A stretch of DNA of 44,429 nt from Pseudomonadota bacterium (GTDB taxonomy: Bacteria > Pseudomonadota > Gammaproteobacteria > JAADHS01). Numbering within the stretch: position 1 is the first letter of the stretch; each line of letters opens with the position of its first letter. The translations under genes and the position numbers were made by a program. Shown here one piece after another: positions 37,289 through 44,429 of the stretch. The stretch is taken from positions 1 through 44,429 of the forward strand of contig JAKACW010000033.1 of the NCBI GenBank assembly GCA_021821045.1, read 5' to 3'. A model generated the notes under the pieces. The model saw only the letters and a program-made list of their open reading frames with translations, ran no database searches and was not told where the DNA came from.

Positions 37289-38026
37289 TCAGTGAACCGG
37301 GCGAGGTGGCGAAACATCCGCAGTGATGAAATCCCACACCGCGGGTTGGTGGTGCGCGATGCCGGCTAGTACGCGGTCGACCTCTGCGATGCACGGTTGG
37401 CGCCGGCCATAGTAGTCAACCAAGGGTCCGATGCGCACGAAGACAATGCCTAGACGCTCAAGCAGCCGCAATAGACTCGGTTCCATCGCCGCGTACCAAT
37501 GGGTCACGCCGTGAGCCCAGCTCATGTGAAACACCGCCTTGATAAGTCCCAATGATATATGCGGACAAAACCGACCGGTACGCGCCTCAGCCAACAGCGC
37601 GGCTTCGGTTATGCCGTGCGTGATGTTTGTCTCGTCGCGGCGTCGGCGAAACTCCTTGGAAACGGCAAAGCGTGAGATCTCGCCCAAGCGCGTGCGGGGC
37701 ACGCGCCACATGGCGTCTCGCGCTTCGCGTCGCAGTACGCCGAGAGTTTCGACTGGAAAAGGCGCCTCGGGATCAAGTGGATCGGCCAGTACCAGGCGTA
37801 CGGTGCCCGTTATCATGCCGGTGGTTTTGTGCCTTAGAACGGTGTGTACGCTGCGAGCGTCGTAAATATCGGCTTCGATGTCGCTCGCGTAGTTGCGCGG
37901 ATCGAACGTTTCTGTTTCGCGACAGAACACTTGGTAGCGAAGACGTTGACTCTCGAGCACCAGTGACGCGGTGGCTGCCGGCACGATTTCAAAAAAATGT
38001 CCGAACTGTTCGATCAGTTGGTCCAT
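37289..38026 (-). CDS. Exosortase/PEP-CTERM-associated acyltransferase-like protein
   Basis: Protein of 245 residues resembling the N-acyl amino acid/homoserine-lactone synthase fold seen in PEP-CTERM/exosortase loci. Visible features: SLVLESQRLRYQVFCRETET, SVHTVLRHKTTGMITGTVRL VLAD, RLGEISRFAVSKEFRRRRDE, and SLGLIKAVFHMSWAHGVTHW. ATG 38026 gives MDQLIEQFGHFFEIVPAAT, the usual start; TTG/other starts upstream are less likely. No exosortase or PEP-CTERM substrate is in the window. Reaction and product (for example an acylated amino acid) are inferred only. It diverges from the PBP/barrel/GGDEF-EAL cluster. Confidence 0.8.
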   Translation of the reverse strand: MDQLIEQFGHFFEIVPAATASLVLESQRLRYQVFCRETETFDPRNYASDIEADIYDARSVHTVLRHKTTGMITGTVRLVLADPLDPEAPFPVETLGVLRREARDAMWRVPRTRLGEISRFAVSKEFRRRRDETNITHGITEAALLAEARTGRFCPHISLGLIKAVFHMSWAHGVTHWYAAMEPSLLRLLERLGIVFVRIGPLVDYYGRRQPCIAEVDRVLAGIAHHQPAVWDFITADVSPPRPVH

Positions 38027-38097
38027 GGGCCGACTATAGTCCAGTCGCGTGGCGTTGTTAAGCGGGCGTTGGCGTATTCGGGACAACCGATACTCAA

Positions 38098-38125
38098 TTG
38101 CGGAATTGGCAAATCAGGCTAGACT
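38098..38125 (+). promoter_or_regulatory. Weak candidate promoter for the PBP-barrel-GGDEF/EAL cluster
   Basis: TTGCGG (38098-38103), 16-bp spacer and TAGACT (38120-38125) lie 140 bp before the first gene. Match to consensus is partial, so this is only a pointer. The rest of the 238-bp divergent gap shows nothing clear. Confidence 0.3.
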
Positions 38126-38264
38126 TTGTGCGCAGGTGTCGATTCTCGGTGCTATGACCTGACAAGGATGTCGGGCGCCGCTGACAGATGGGACCGCGCA
38201 TGGACCGCGCTACGATCCGAAGTCTTTTCGTTCACCGCCGCAAATCCGCGCGCGAGGTCGGCTG

Positions 38265-38750
38265 ATGCGTCGCCATTGGCATTATTTGGCCGTTTCGCGC
38301 GTCGTCACACAGCGATTTGGGTCGCTTCTGAGGAAATGCGCCGTGCGCTGCGCGCTATGTGCGGTGATGGTTAGCTTTTGTCCGGTACTGGCGGCGCAGG
38401 ACATTGTGGTCAATCCGAGTGTTTCTCAACCATCCGTCGCGAAATCGACGCTGCGCGCCATCTTCGGCATGCGCATGCGCAATTGGTCTGACAATACACC
38501 CATAACGGTTTTCGTATTGCGCAATGACGATCCTGTGCACACGGCCTTTAGCAAAGAAGTGCTCAATATGTTTCCGCACCAATTGCAGCGTGCTTGGGAT
38601 CGCCTTGTCTTCTCGGGCACCGGGCAAGCGCCCGTCGTCGTGAACTCCCTGCAGGAGATGGCGGAAAAAGTGGCCGCAACGCCCGGCGCGGTGGGTTATC
38701 TCAAGCGAGACATGATCGATGATCGACTACGCGTCCTCATTGTTCAGTAA
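38265..38750 (+). CDS. Short periplasmic phosphate-binding-like (PBP) protein
   Basis: Exported protein of 161 residues related to PstS-like periplasmic binding proteins but covering only about half of that fold. A signal peptide (LCAVMVSFCPVLAAQ) with a long basic n-region is followed by DIVVNPSVSQPSVAKSTLRA IFGM, MRNWSDNTPITVFVLRNDDP, AFSKEVLNMF, RAWDRLVFSGTGQAP and ATPGAVGYLKRDM, a typical PBP-domain arrangement. ATG 38265 has GAGGT 6 bp upstream. The 3' end overlaps the next gene by 32 nt. It may bind an anion and report to the GGDEF/EAL protein encoded two genes later; ligand unknown. Confidence 0.8.
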   Translation: MRRHWHYLAVSRVVTQRFGSLLRKCAVRCALCAVMVSFCPVLAAQDIVVNPSVSQPSVAKSTLRAIFGMRMRNWSDNTPITVFVLRNDDPVHTAFSKEVLNMFPHQLQRAWDRLVFSGTGQAPVVVNSLQEMAEKVAATPGAVGYLKRDMIDDRLRVLIVQ

Positions 38751-39945
38751 AGGCGGCCGCGCGCCCAGCCGTGGCGTGGCGTGCGCGCTGCTGTTCTGCG
38801 TCGGTTTTGCGCCGACACTCGTCGTCGCGATCGATCCCGCCGTGCAGTTTCATGGATTTTTTACCCAGGGCTACTCGTACACGTCGGACAACAGTTTTTT
38901 CGGCAGCGCGGCTGCGGAGGGAAGCTTTGACTATACGGAGGTGGGTGTTAACGCGTCCGCGCGACCGAATAAGTATCTATTGGCGACAGGACAAATTCTA
39001 TATCGCGAAGCGGGCGCCGCCGACGATCGCGTGGACCTGGACTATGCGCTGTTGGACTACCGCGGCCATTCCACTGAATTCGTTGACGCGGGGGTGCGGC
39101 TTGGGCGAATCAAGAATCCCTTGGGACTCTACAACGACACCCGCGATGTGGCGGTGAGTCGGCCTTCGGTCATTCTGCCGCAATCAATCTATTTCGACCG
39201 CACCCGCGACTTGGCGCTCTCAGGGGACGGCATCGGCTTTTACGGTGAGCGGCGCGGGGATCGATCGGTTCTGACCGTGGAGTTCAACGTGGTGAAGCCG
39301 CGCGTCGATACGGACAACCTGGAACCCATTCTGCTTGGTGCGCAGCGCGTCGGCCGTTTTGAGGATGAACCGTCGGCGTTGGTGCGGGCTATTCTGAACA
39401 CCGCGGAGGAGCGCTTGCGGCTCGCGCTGAGTGTCGCGGCCGTCAATTTACGCTATGAGGCGGGGCCGAATGATGTGAGCGACTCCGGCGACGTGTTGTT
39501 CAGTCCGCGCATTCTGTCCATCCAGTACAACGCGGAACGCTGGATACTGACGTCGGAATACGCCCGGCGTGAATTCGAGTTCGACGACATCGCCTATATC
39601 CCCTTTGATACCAGAACGGGCGAGAGCTTCTACTTGCAGGCCCAATACAAACTGGCCGACTGTTGCTGGATCCTCGGACGGCGAGACGTCTTATACCAGG
39701 ATATCGACGACAAATCGGGCGAAAAATTCGAGGCGCTTACCGGCGGCGCGCGACCGGCGCACACTCAGTTCGCTAAGGATTGGACAGTGAGTCTGCGCTG
39801 GCAGCCGGGACGCAACTGGCTGGTCAGCGCGGAGCACCACTGGGTGCAAGGCACTGCCTGGCTGCCGATCGAAGATAACCCGGACCCGGCACAGACCGTC
39901 GAGGATTGGCGCATGTTTCTGATGCTTGTGTCGGTGTGGTTCTGA
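38719..39945 (+). CDS. Outer-membrane beta-barrel (porin-like) protein
   Basis: Predicted outer-membrane barrel of 408 residues. A signal peptide (GVACALLFCVGFAPTLVVA) precedes DPAVQFHGFFTQGYSYTSDN. The rest alternates hydrophobic and polar residues in short strands with Asp/Arg-rich turns, with barrel-like segments such as YTEVGVNASARPNKYLLATG, GVRLGRIKNPLGLYNDTRD, and a C-terminus ending in aromatic Phe (LMLVSVWF), as expected for BAM substrates. The KNPLGLYN-type segment resembles family members found next to c-di-GMP enzymes. It overlaps the PBP gene by 32 nt and the next gene starts 2 bp after its stop, so the three are co-transcribed. Confidence 0.85.
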   Translation: MIDYASSLFSKGGRAPSRGVACALLFCVGFAPTLVVAIDPAVQFHGFFTQGYSYTSDNSFFGSAAAEGSFDYTEVGVNASARPNKYLLATGQILYREAGAADDRVDLDYALLDYRGHSTEFVDAGVRLGRIKNPLGLYNDTRDVAVSRPSVILPQSIYFDRTRDLALSGDGIGFYGERRGDRSVLTVEFNVVKPRVDTDNLEPILLGAQRVGRFEDEPSALVRAILNTAEERLRLALSVAAVNLRYEAGPNDVSDSGDVLFSPRILSIQYNAERWILTSEYARREFEFDDIAYIPFDTRTGESFYLQAQYKLADCCWILGRRDVLYQDIDDKSGEKFEALTGGARPAHTQFAKDWTVSLRWQPGRNWLVSAEHHWVQGTAWLPIEDNPDPAQTVEDWRMFLMLVSVWF

Positions 39946-39947
39946 TC

Positions 39948-42830
39948 ATGGACACGTTGGAATTGACTCCGCCGCGCGAGGAAAAGCCAAGGCGACTGGT
40001 AAGCCTGAAATGGCAGGCGTTGGTGTTGATCAGCTTGGTGCTGGTGGTTATCAACGCCGCCTTCTACTTTCTGCAAGCGGCCAATCTGGAAGGAACCTTC
40101 GCCAGAGAGCGGGAGGCCCTGCGGACGACCCATGCCGGGTTGTTCGAAGGCTTGCTGCGCGACGCCGCGAGACGGATGCAGCAGACCGGTGAACTCATGC
40201 CGCTGTTTGCCGGTATGGCGCAGGCGTTGAAGTCTCAGGATATGACTGTGTTCGATGCCGCGTTTGAGCCGCTGTGGCCGTCTCTTCAATTGGGCGTCGG
40301 AATCGACGGTGTGGCGTTCATCGGGACCGGCGGCCGTCTCATTTCGCGCTGGGGTGAGGTGGCGTCCATCGGAACGAATGGACGGATCGATGAGCTTGTG
40401 CGGGAGACTCTGTCCCTCGAGCAACCTGCCTCGACAATCGAGTGTCAGAACACTTGTGCCCACTACGTTCTGGTGCCGCTGCTGGTCGATCACCTTTCGG
40501 TGGGGGTGATGGTGCTCAGTGCCTCGCTGGCTGGGCCGATCATTCAGTTCAGCGAATTGACGCGCTCCGACATTGGCATCCTGGTGCCTGGCGCCGAACC
40601 CGGTTCCGCGCGGCCTCGAGGGTCCCGCCGCTTGCCCGGGTGGGATGTCGACATCGTCGCGTTGACCGGCTTCGCCTCGTCGTGGCCCGTGCTCGAAGCG
40701 GCGGCAGCAGCGTCGACGGGCATTCCCGAACTCGAACGATTGGCAAGGGTGACGCACGGGGATCGTCGCTATGAAATCGTGCTGTTTCCCTTAGCTCGGT
40801 TGGCGAGAGAGGCCGGCGGCTTCTTCACTTTTCTGACGGACATCGAGGACCAATTGCGTCAGATCGCGCTGGAGCGCGACAAGGCGCTGACCATTGGCGT
40901 TGTCGGTTTAGTGGTGTCGGAAGCGGCGTTGCTGGCGATCCTGTGGGTTCCGCTTTCGCGATTGCGGCGCACCGCGCGTGCGCTGCCGACTCTGGCTCGA
41001 CAAAACTATTCCGAGGCTCGGAGGCTGCTTGGCAGGCAATCTCGCCGTCGTGTGTTTGAAAACGAGATTGATCAAGTAGAGGGGGTGGCGCTTGAGCTGA
41101 CGGAACAATTGGAACAGCTCAACGACGCGGTCCTCAAGCGTACGACCGCGCTGCGGGAAAAAGTGTCGGAACTGGCCAGCGAGCGGGATTTTGTCAGCGG
41201 GTTATTGAATACCGCCCAAGTCATGATTCTGACTCAAAGCAAGGATGGCGTTATTCACCGTTCCAATCAGTTCGCCCAGTCCGTAAGCGGTTTTCCCGGC
41301 GATGCGCTGCAAGGGAGGACGTTCGCCGCACTTTCGCGTCTCGAGTCGCCGGCCGCGACCGCGATCAGCCAACAGATCGCCGATGTCGCCATCGGCAAAC
41401 GCAGGCACTTCGAGCACGAGTCGCTGCTGGCGTGCCGGGATGGCTCGACCCGGGAAATCGCCTGGATCCACTCGCACCTTCGTGCCGTGGAAGGACAGGA
41501 ACCGGAGGTGCTGTCGGTGGGCTTGGATATCACCGCCCGCAGAAAGGCCGACCAGAGCATTGCCTGGCTGGCCAGTCACGATCCACTCACCGGTCTTTAT
41601 AACCGGCACCGTTTCCAAGCGGAGTTTGAGCGTGTGTTGCGCGAGTCGCGCCGCCACAAGCGCAGCGGAGCATTGCTATTCATCGATCTCGATCACTTCA
41701 AGTTCATCAATGACACGCTGGGGCATGATGTCGGCGACATGTTGCTCAAGACCGCGGCGGTGGAGATTCGCCGCCTGCTGCGCGAGTCCGACGTGGTGGC
41801 GCGTTTCGGCGGGGATGAGTTCGTGGCATTGCTGACGGAGGTGGACCAAACGGACGCGGTGGCGATTGCGGAGAAGATCAATTCCCGGCTGGGTCGGGTG
41901 AAGCTGCCCGCCGTTGGCGCGGCACACCGAATTTCCGCCAGTATTGGCATCGCGATGTTTCACGGCCAAGACGAAACCGGCGAGGATTTATTGAAGAATG
42001 CCGATGTGGCGATGTATCACGTTAAGGAGACTCGGCGCGGCGACGCGCACGTCTACTCCGGTCGTGAGCTGCTGCGCGAGCGCCTGGCGAGGCAGTTATA
42101 TTTGAAGAACGCGACGCAGCAAGCGTTGGCTGACGATCGCTTTGAGCTCTTCTATCAGCCCATTGTGGAAATCAACAGCGGCGAAATCACCCACTACGAA
42201 GCCTTGCTGCGCATGATCGACGAGCAAGGGGAGACGGTGCTGCCGCAACCGATCATCGAGGGTGCGGAAAAGTCGGGCTTGATTCGGGCGATTGACCATC
42301 TGGTGCTCAGAAAGGCAGTTGCGCATTTGCAGAGCGAGCGCGCGAAGGGTCGTAAGCTGCATCTCGCCGTGAATCTGTCCGCCAGCGCGTTTTCTGACCC
42401 GGACTTGCTACCCCTGCTCAAGCGTCTGTTGGAAAGCTCCAAAGTGGACGCTGGGCAGTTGATCGTGGAAATCACCGAGACCGCGGCGCTGGCGGACTTT
42501 TCCGCGGCCTGCACGCTCATCGAGGCGATGCGCAATATGGGATGCCGTTTCGCGCTGGACGATTTTGGCGCGGGCTTTTCCTCGTTCTACTATCTGAAGC
42601 AGCTTCCGGTCGACTTTGTGAAGATCGACGGCGCATTTATTCAATCCCTCGCCCGCAGTCGCGACGACCAAATCCTCGTCAAAGCAATCAGCGATATTGC
42701 CAAAGGTTTTGGCAAGCAAACGATCGCTGAGTTCGTGGAAGATTCGGAAACGCTGGAAATCTTGCGCGGCTATGATGTCAACTATGCCCAGGGTTACTTC
42801 CTCGGCCGGCCGGATCGGATGGTGGCATGA
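39948..42830 (+). CDS. Membrane-bound GGDEF-EAL protein with periplasmic sensor and PAS domain
   Basis: Bifunctional-type c-di-GMP enzyme of 960 residues. Order: TM1 (about 22-42), a large periplasmic region (about 45-312) with Cys166 and Cys170, TM2 (about 314-334), a HAMP-like/coiled linker, PAS (about 416-530), GGDEF (about 535-705) and EAL (about 725-955). The cyclase motif GGDEF (621-625) and its inhibitory site RESD (612-615) are intact. The phosphodiesterase motifs EAL (751-753), NLSASAF, EITETAAL, LDDFGAGFSS, VKIDGAF and YAQGYFLGRP are also intact. So both activities are possible. ATG 39948 is 2 bp after the barrel gene stop. The periplasmic region could sense the PBP protein. Its end overlaps the CueR gene end by 37 bp on the other strand. 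Confidence 0.95.
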   Translation: MDTLELTPPREEKPRRLVSLKWQALVLISLVLVVINAAFYFLQAANLEGTFAREREALRTTHAGLFEGLLRDAARRMQQTGELMPLFAGMAQALKSQDMTVFDAAFEPLWPSLQLGVGIDGVAFIGTGGRLISRWGEVASIGTNGRIDELVRETLSLEQPASTIECQNTCAHYVLVPLLVDHLSVGVMVLSASLAGPIIQFSELTRSDIGILVPGAEPGSARPRGSRRLPGWDVDIVALTGFASSWPVLEAAAAASTGIPELERLARVTHGDRRYEIVLFPLARLAREAGGFFTFLTDIEDQLRQIALERDKALTIGVVGLVVSEAALLAILWVPLSRLRRTARALPTLARQNYSEARRLLGRQSRRRVFENEIDQVEGVALELTEQLEQLNDAVLKRTTALREKVSELASERDFVSGLLNTAQVMILTQSKDGVIHRSNQFAQSVSGFPGDALQGRTFAALSRLESPAATAISQQIADVAIGKRRHFEHESLLACRDGSTREIAWIHSHLRAVEGQEPEVLSVGLDITARRKADQSIAWLASHDPLTGLYNRHRFQAEFERVLRESRRHKRSGALLFIDLDHFKFINDTLGHDVGDMLLKTAAVEIRRLLRESDVVARFGGDEFVALLTEVDQTDAVAIAEKINSRLGRVKLPAVGAAHRISASIGIAMFHGQDETGEDLLKNADVAMYHVKETRRGDAHVYSGRELLRERLARQLYLKNATQQALADDRFELFYQPIVEINSGEITHYEALLRMIDEQGETVLPQPIIEGAEKSGLIRAIDHLVLRKAVAHLQSERAKGRKLHLAVNLSASAFSDPDLLPLLKRLLESSKVDAGQLIVEITETAALADFSAACTLIEAMRNMGCRFALDDFGAGFSSFYYLKQLPVDFVKIDGAFIQSLARSRDDQILVKAISDIAKGFGKQTIAEFVEDSETLEILRGYDVNYAQGYFLGRPDRMVA

Positions 42831-43267
42831 CGGCGTTTTGAGTCGCCGGTTTTCCCCGCTGCGTCACTTTCGTTGTCCGGGTTCGTCGCAAGTCGTTCAA
42901 GTATGGGGCAATCCGGCCGGTCATCGCCGTGGCAGTGGTTAACAAGGTCTTGCAGCGCTTGCTTGATGGCTTGAAGCTCGCGCAACCGCTCCTCCACATC
43001 GCGCAAATGATTCTGCGCCAATTCCTTCACCCGCTTGCTGGTTCGCCGCTGGTTTTGCCACAGCCCAACTAGGTCTTTGATGAGTTCGATCGGAAAGCCA
43101 AGGGTACGCCCGTGCTTGATAAAGCGCAGGATGTGGACATCCTTGTCGCTATACACGCGGTAGCCTGAAGTCGTGCGCTTGGCGGGGGTTAGCAGACCGA
43201 TGGTTTCGTAGTGCCGAATCATTTTTGCGCTGACGCCGCCCAGAGCGGCAGCCTCTCCGATATTCAT
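42794..43267 (-). CDS. cueR: Copper-responsive MerR-family regulator CueR
   Basis: Cu(I) sensor that twists promoters with long spacers to activate copper-handling genes. The 157 residues show the MerR HTH (MNIGEAAALGGVSAKMIRHY, GYRVYSDKDVHILRFIKHGR), dimerisation helix and a metal-binding loop with Cys112 and Cys120 (HCHGDDRPDCPIL), at the same positions and spacing as E. coli CueR. The tail after residue 125 (about 30 residues) is longer than usual and its last part overlaps the 3' end of the GGDEF/EAL gene by 37 bp in antisense. ATG 43267 gives the canonical N-terminus; the longer frame to 43354 covers the operator. A CueR operator lies just upstream. Confidence 0.93.
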   Translation of the reverse strand: MNIGEAAALGGVSAKMIRHYETIGLLTPAKRTTSGYRVYSDKDVHILRFIKHGRTLGFPIELIKDLVGLWQNQRRTSKRVKELAQNHLRDVEERLRELQAIKQALQDLVNHCHGDDRPDCPILERLATNPDNESDAAGKTGDSKRRHATIRSGRPRK

Positions 43268-43304
43268 GCGTGGTATCCCGTTTCCGTTGTTTTCCAAGAA
43301 GGGC

Positions 43305-43335
43305 TTGACCTTCCCATCGTGGGAAGCCCTAGAGT
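43305..43335 (+). promoter_or_regulatory. CueR-type operator-promoter
   Basis: -35 TTGACC (43305-43310), 19-bp spacer (the unusual length typical of MerR/CueR promoters), -10 TAGAGT (43330-43335). Inside is the perfect dyad CTTCCC (43310-43315)-ATCGT-GGGAAG (43321-43326), closely resembling the E. coli copA promoter. It points at the DUF4396 gene, 60 bp downstream, and abuts the cueR 5' end. Confidence 0.9.
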
Positions 43336-43395
43336 TCTTCACAGGGGAAAACACTACGACGTTTCCCGCCTAGAAACAACAACGAGGATACCGAG

Positions 43396-43917
43396 ATGCA
43401 ACAAGAAACACACTGTCACCTGCCTGCTAGCCACTCTGTCGAGGCCCATCACGAACGGGAGCCCCGTGCGGCGACTCACCACGGTCACGGCACGGGTTCC
43501 AGGGGCAAACTCGCGACCCACGCAACGGTGCACTGTCTGTTGGGCTGTGCCATCGGCGAGCTGGCCGGTTTGATGATCGGCGTTAGCTTGGGGTTCGACC
43601 CTTGGGCAACGATTGCGCTCGCGACGGTCCTCGGTTTCGCCAGTGGTTACGTGCTGGGGCTGGTGCCTTTGGTTCGTACCGGCAAGACCTGGGGCGAAGC
43701 ATTCCGTATGATATGGCTGGGCGAGACGATATCGATCGGTGTCATGGAGTTGGTCATGAATGTCGTCGACTACAACCTTGGCGGCGTGCACGCAAGTTCG
43801 GTGATGTCGTTCCAGTTTTGGATAGGCTATTTGTTTGCTCTGCCCGCAGGGTTCATTGCGGCCTGGCCTGTCAACTACTGGCTACTTGGACGGGAAATCA
43901 AACAACCCTGTCACTGA
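43396..43917 (+). CDS. DUF4396 membrane protein with His-rich N-terminus, CueR-controlled
   Basis: Integral membrane protein of 173 residues. The N-terminal 37 residues are rich in His with one Cys (ETHCHLPASHSVEAHHERE, THHGHGTG), a probable metal-binding tail. About four hydrophobic segments follow, starting with the DUF4396 signature ATVHCLLGCAIGELAGLMIG and continuing with GYVLGLVPLV, WLGETISIGVMELVMNVVDY and FWIGYLFALPAGFIAAWPVN. GAGGA lies upstream of the ATG. A CueR-type promoter directly in front indicates copper induction. A copper sequestration or transport role is inferred; the biochemical function of DUF4396 is unknown to me. Confidence 0.85.
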   Translation: MQQETHCHLPASHSVEAHHEREPRAATHHGHGTGSRGKLATHATVHCLLGCAIGELAGLMIGVSLGFDPWATIALATVLGFASGYVLGLVPLVRTGKTWGEAFRMIWLGETISIGVMELVMNVVDYNLGGVHASSVMSFQFWIGYLFALPAGFIAAWPVNYWLLGREIKQPCH

Positions 43918-44021
43918 GACCCGGGGGAGCCGTGGCAAAGGCGTCGGTTCCGTCGCCGCGCCATTGCCCGCGACCGTCATGAGCAAGAAGCCACCTTTCG
44001 GTTTCGACGGCACAAACTGAC

Positions 44022-44047
44022 GGGGCACCCTGCATGCAAGGTGCCCC
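44022..44047. terminator. Inverted repeat between convergent genes
   Basis: GGGGCACC-C-TGCATGCA-A-GGTGCCCC is a 26-bp palindrome with one mismatch pair, placed between the DUF4396 gene and the DUF4242 gene, which converge. It may work as a two-way terminator, although no T-run follows on either side. The rest of 43918-44059 shows no feature. Confidence 0.5.
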
Positions 44048-44059
44048 TGACCGGCGGGG

Positions 44060-44362
44060 CTAAGCCGCGTCGCGCTTCTGCTGTGGATCGTCGCGCACGA
44101 TGACCGTGCGTTCAACGGCCGTGATCTCGTTGGCGGGCATGCCGACCCGTTCCGCGTGCTCGCGGATCGCTCTTTCGTTGATCGCCTGATAGATGCACAC
44201 CGTTCCCAGGGTGCCGTCGTCCTCGCGCACAACGTACGAGCGAATCCAGCGCACTTTATCCGGCATTTCCTCGTTGCCCACGCGGGCGGACACGGCGGCG
44301 GTGGCTTCGAGTTCTTGCGCGCTTTTCCAAGCATTGCGGCGACGAATCACAAATAGTTTCAT
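44060..44362 (-). CDS. DUF4242 (SCO4226-like) small protein
   Basis: Cytoplasmic protein of 100 residues. The segments DKVRWIRSYVVREDDGTLGT, VCIYQAINERAIREHAERVG and MPANEITAVERTVI match the DUF4242 family, whose member SCO4226 of Streptomyces was described as nickel-binding. The key pattern WIRSY-x(n)-CIY-x(n)-IREHA-x(n)-P is intact. ATG 44362 has AAGGAG 9 bp upstream; ATG 44371 is an alternative. Function is unknown. It converges on the DUF4396 gene; its upstream region runs into the window end. Confidence 0.75.
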   Translation of the reverse strand: MKLFVIRRRNAWKSAQELEATAAVSARVGNEEMPDKVRWIRSYVVREDDGTLGTVCIYQAINERAIREHAERVGMPANEITAVERTVIVRDDPQQKRDAA

Positions 44363-44429
44363 GGCAGTCATCTCCTTGATGAGTTGTTGAACGTTACTGA
44401 CGCTTGAAAGGTTATCCACGTCGCGAGGC

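Noticed and set aside
43981-44020. Mini-ORF of 13 codons (MSKKPPFGFDGTN) after the DUF4396 gene
   Set aside because: No ribosome-binding site or recognisable family; too short to support.

Overview
The window is GC-rich chromosomal DNA from a gammaproteobacterium. The evidence is the conserved gene orders: thrS-infC-rpmI-rplT-pheS-pheT-ihfA-merR, aspS-yebC-ruvC-ruvA-ruvB-ybgC-tolQ-tolR-tolA-tolB-pal-cpoB-queE-queC, and a partial aspC diverging from uvrB. I cannot fix the genus. A deep-branching, environmental, motile lineage with metal-handling genes fits best.

Layout. Positions 1-3060 hold the 5' part of an aspartate aminotransferase gene (minus strand) and uvrB. Positions 3060-10830 hold tRNA-Val(GAC) and the translation-factor/synthetase block ending in ihfA and a MerR-type gene. 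Positions 10840-13290 hold a DUF4156 lipoprotein gene facing a yjdF-like/chrA pair. Positions 13400-13980 hold tRNA-Pro(GGG), whose last 16 nt begin a 116-bp tandem repeat. Positions 14080-20610 hold cheR, glgC, a CheX-type gene, an OmpA-like lipoprotein, an Atm1-type ABC exporter and an FmdB zinc-ribbon protein. Positions 20770-33255 hold aspS, yebC, ruvCAB, the Tol-Pal operon and queE-queC. tRNA-Lys(UUU) at 33480 marks the end of the conserved part.

Positions 33556-44429 are more accessory. They contain a scar of gene fragments, an RsuA/RluF-like protein whose catalytic Asp is replaced by Glu, a second CheX-type protein with a CheY-like receiver and a histidine kinase, an orphan exosortase-type acyltransferase, a PBP/outer-membrane-barrel/GGDEF-EAL cluster, a CueR-DUF4396 copper module with a clear CueR operator, and a DUF4242 protein.

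Two repeat systems stand out. First, a REP/BIME-like palindrome family sits in most intergenic gaps between 3125 and 33361: about 27 arms by eye, usually in inverted pairs. Arm subtypes differ by paired substitutions that keep the hairpin. None were seen in the last 11 kb. Second, the tRNA-Pro-linked tandem array re-uses the tRNA 3' end in every unit, like the rtT repeats at E. coli tyrT. All coordinates come from reading by eye. Function calls rest on recognised motifs and gene order, not on database searches.
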